DNA from: a bacterium
GTDB lineage: Bacteria; Hinthialibacterota; Hinthialibacteria; OLB16
DNA: 64,000 nt
Direction: 5' to 3'
NCBI GenBank assembly: GCA_022072055.1
Contig: JAJVIK010000007.1
Span: forward strand, 310,001 to 374,000
Shown: piece after piece, positions 62,291 to 64,000 of the stretch
How the letters are laid out: every line of letters starts with the position of its first letter
Position numbering within the stretch: position 1 is the first letter of the stretch
Position numbers and translations under genes: made by a program
The notes under the pieces: generated by a model
The model's database searches: none
What the model was told of the DNA's origin: nothing
What the model saw: the letters and a program-made list of their open reading frames with translations, nothing else

Positions 62291-64000
62291 ATGCCGGATG
62301 CCGTGGGGGCCGCCCCCAAACGGGACTACAAGAAGACCATTCGTCTGCTCTCCAAGACCGAGGCGGACTCCATCTTCCCGCAGAAAGCGGACCTGCCCAA
62401 GCGCGAACCGGAGATCCTTCGGTTCTGGAACGAGAGTCGCATCTATCGCCGTCTGCGCGAGGCCCGCCGCGGTCGCCCGCTCTTTGGTCTGCACGATGGC
62501 CCACCCTACGCCAACGGGCGCATCCACCTCGGAACCGCGCTCAACAAAATCCTCAAGGACATCACCCTCCGCGCCCGCGCGCTGGCTGGGTTCGATGTTC
62601 CCTACACGCCCGGGTGGGACTGCCACGGTCTCCCCATTGAACACAAGGTCATGCAGGAACTCCGCAAGGAGAAAGCGGAGGTCGGCGGCACGCTGGAGCT
62701 GCGCCGTCGCTGCCGGGACTACGCCCTGCACTACATCGACATCATGACCACCGATTTCCAACGCCTCGGAGTGATCGGCGACTGGGAAAACCCTTACCGC
62801 ACCATCGACCCGAACTTCGAGGGGGATGAACTCCGTCTGTTCTCCAGGATCGTGGAAAAAGGCATGGTGTATCGCAGCCTCAAACCGGTCTACTGGTGTC
62901 CGGGCTACGAGACCGCGCTGGCCGAGGCCGAGGTCGAGTATTACGAAAAGACCTCCCCCTCGATCTATGTCAAGTTCCCGGCGCTCGATGTGGAGACGGT
63001 GCTCGGGGAGGCATGTGGGGATCGCTCAAAACCCCTTTCGGTTCTAATCTGGACCACCACCCCCTGGACCATCCCTGCCAACCTCGCCATCGCCCTCCAT
63101 CCTCGCTTCGCATATGTGGTGATGGAGACCGAAACTGACCGGCTGCTTGTGGCGCGGGACCTCGCCGAGCGCGTGGCGCAAGAAGCAGGAGTGAAGATTG
63201 TCGCCCTTCACGAGGCCCCGGAGGGAACCGCCTTTGAACACAAGCGCTGCCGTCATCCTTTCCTGGAGAAGGACTCGCTCCTCATTCTCGGCGAGCATGT
63301 GACCTTGGAGGCGGGTTCGGGCTGTGTGCACACCGCTCCCGGGCATGGGCATGAGGACTACCTGGTGGGGATGAAGTATGGATTGGAGATTTACTCCCCA
63401 GTGGACTCGCGGGGACGGTTCACGCATGAGTTCCCCGCCTTCGAAGGGGTCCCGGTCGAAAAGGCCAATCGCGGGATCATCGACCTGCTCAAGGAGCGCG
63501 GCGCTCTGCTCTGGGAAGGCTCGGTAACCCACTCGTATCCGCATGACTGGCGCGAAAAGAAACCGGTCCTATTCCGCGCCACCCCGCAGTGGTTTGTCTC
63601 CCTGGAGCGCGGCGGGCTGCGTGAAAAGCTCCTCGCGGCCATCGACCAGGTTCAGTGGATCCCGAAATGGGGCCGCGAGCGCATCGGCTCGATGCTTGAG
63701 AATCGGGTCGAATGGTGCATCTCGCGTCAACGCTCCTGGGGGGTGCCGATTCCGGCGATTCATCTCCCGGCGCGGAATGAGGCAATCCTCGATGCCGGGT
63801 TTCTCCGCAACCTCGCGCGCTTGGTGGATGAAACCGGAGTGGATGTCTGGTTCGAGGCGCTTGAGGGAATCGACAATCCCGGCGCCCGACGCCTCCGGGA
63901 ATTGGTCTTGGAAACCCTCGCCGAGAAAGGCCATGCCGGAGAGGAGTGGAAGCTGGAGAAGGACACCCTCGATGTGTGGTTCGATTCCGGTTCGACCCAT
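62291..64000 (+). CDS. ileS: Isoleucyl-tRNA synthetase, 5' part (gene runs off the window)
   Basis: 570 codons are present. The class I signature is PPYANGRIHLGTALNKILKD, where the usual H-I-G-H box reads H-L-G-T. GWDCHGLPIEHKV, VYWCPGYETALAEAEVEY, the editing-domain blocks LIWTTTPWTIPANLAIALHP and VHTAPGHGHEDY, and WCISRQRSWGVPIPAI all identify IleRS. The KMSKS box lies beyond the window end. It charges tRNA-Ile in the cytoplasm. Confidence 0.95.
   Translation, partial: MPDAVGAAPKRDYKKTIRLLSKTEADSIFPQKADLPKREPEILRFWNESRIYRRLREARRGRPLFGLHDGPPYANGRIHLGTALNKILKDITLRARALAGFDVPYTPGWDCHGLPIEHKVMQELRKEKAEVGGTLELRRRCRDYALHYIDIMTTDFQRLGVIGDWENPYRTIDPNFEGDELRLFSRIVEKGMVYRSLKPVYWCPGYETALAEAEVEYYEKTSPSIYVKFPALDVETVLGEACGDRSKPLSVLIWTTTPWTIPANLAIALHPRFAYVVMETETDRLLVARDLAERVAQEAGVKIVALHEAPEGTAFEHKRCRHPFLEKDSLLILGEHVTLEAGSGCVHTAPGHGHEDYLVGMKYGLEIYSPVDSRGRFTHEFPAFEGVPVEKANRGIIDLLKERGALLWEGSVTHSYPHDWREKKPVLFRATPQWFVSLERGGLREKLLAAIDQVQWIPKWGRERIGSMLENRVEWCISRQRSWGVPIPAIHLPARNEAILDAGFLRNLARLVDETGVDVWFEALEGIDNPGARRLRELVLETLAEKGHAGEEWKLEKDTLDVWFDSGSTH

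Overview
The window is a GC-rich stretch of a Gram-negative bacterial chromosome that carries one complete, tRNA-integrated siphovirus-type prophage. The host is probably an uncultivated lineage. It makes exported proteins with dockerin-like calcium-binding repeats and Thr/Pro-rich linkers, a 16-haem cytochrome, a beta-barrel outer-membrane protein and an RsbU/STAS signalling pair. That mix recalls Sumerlaeota/Hydrogenedentota/Omnitrophota-like genomes, but this placement is inference from style only.

Host left arm (1-24071): an MBOAT O-acyltransferase and SGNH-like partner (envelope polysaccharide acylation); a small retropepsin-like protease; a PadR regulator coupled to a TSUP permease; a mono-haem and a 16-haem cytochrome; an orphan MalK/UgpC-type ABC ATPase; a STAS anti-anti-sigma protein; a DUF58 protein; tsaB; an exported acidic Pro/Thr-rich protein; a GT39-like glycosyltransferase; plsY-gpsA; an ABC-2 permease; a PP2C phosphatase; a secreted beta-propeller glycosidase-like protein; a MOSC protein; a DUF1569-like protein; an outer-membrane beta-barrel; and tRNA-Ala(GGC).

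Prophage (24035-61169, about 37.1 kb) lies between perfect 37-bp repeats of the tRNA-Ala 3' end. Its left early operon (24353-25861, minus) ends in an XRE regulator. A 195-bp control region with inverted repeats separates it from the right early operon (26057-28214, plus: DUF6573, two paralogues, a PD-(D/E)XK nuclease, one small protein). The late genes fill the minus strand from 55701 down to 28223: IS91-like HUH protein, metallophosphoesterase, small proteins, HNH enzymes, terminases, portal, protease, capsid, connectors, tail tube, tail chaperones with a -1 frameshift, tape measure, baseplate/fibre and lysis. Nearly every late gene overlaps the next by ATGA, GTGA or TGATG. The replication and integration block (56564-61103, plus) holds a PrimPol-like protein without catalytic aspartates, a winged-helix protein, an SF3 helicase, a small HTH protein and a tyrosine recombinase next to attR.

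Host right arm (61170-64000): a VapBC-like toxin-antitoxin pair with a predicted leaderless promoter, then the 5' part of ileS, which runs off the window.

Most unusual points: (i) a replication set combining an apparently dead PrimPol, a separate SF3 helicase and an IS91-like HUH enzyme whose reading frame contains iteron-like repeats; (ii) several late-cluster proteins with Sec or lipoprotein signals, including a capsid-adjacent decoration-like protein and a fibre with a host-like Thr/Pro linker; (iii) a repeated AGCGGTAGATA motif just upstream of late gene starts; (iv) hairpins with stable tetraloops after the two head genes.
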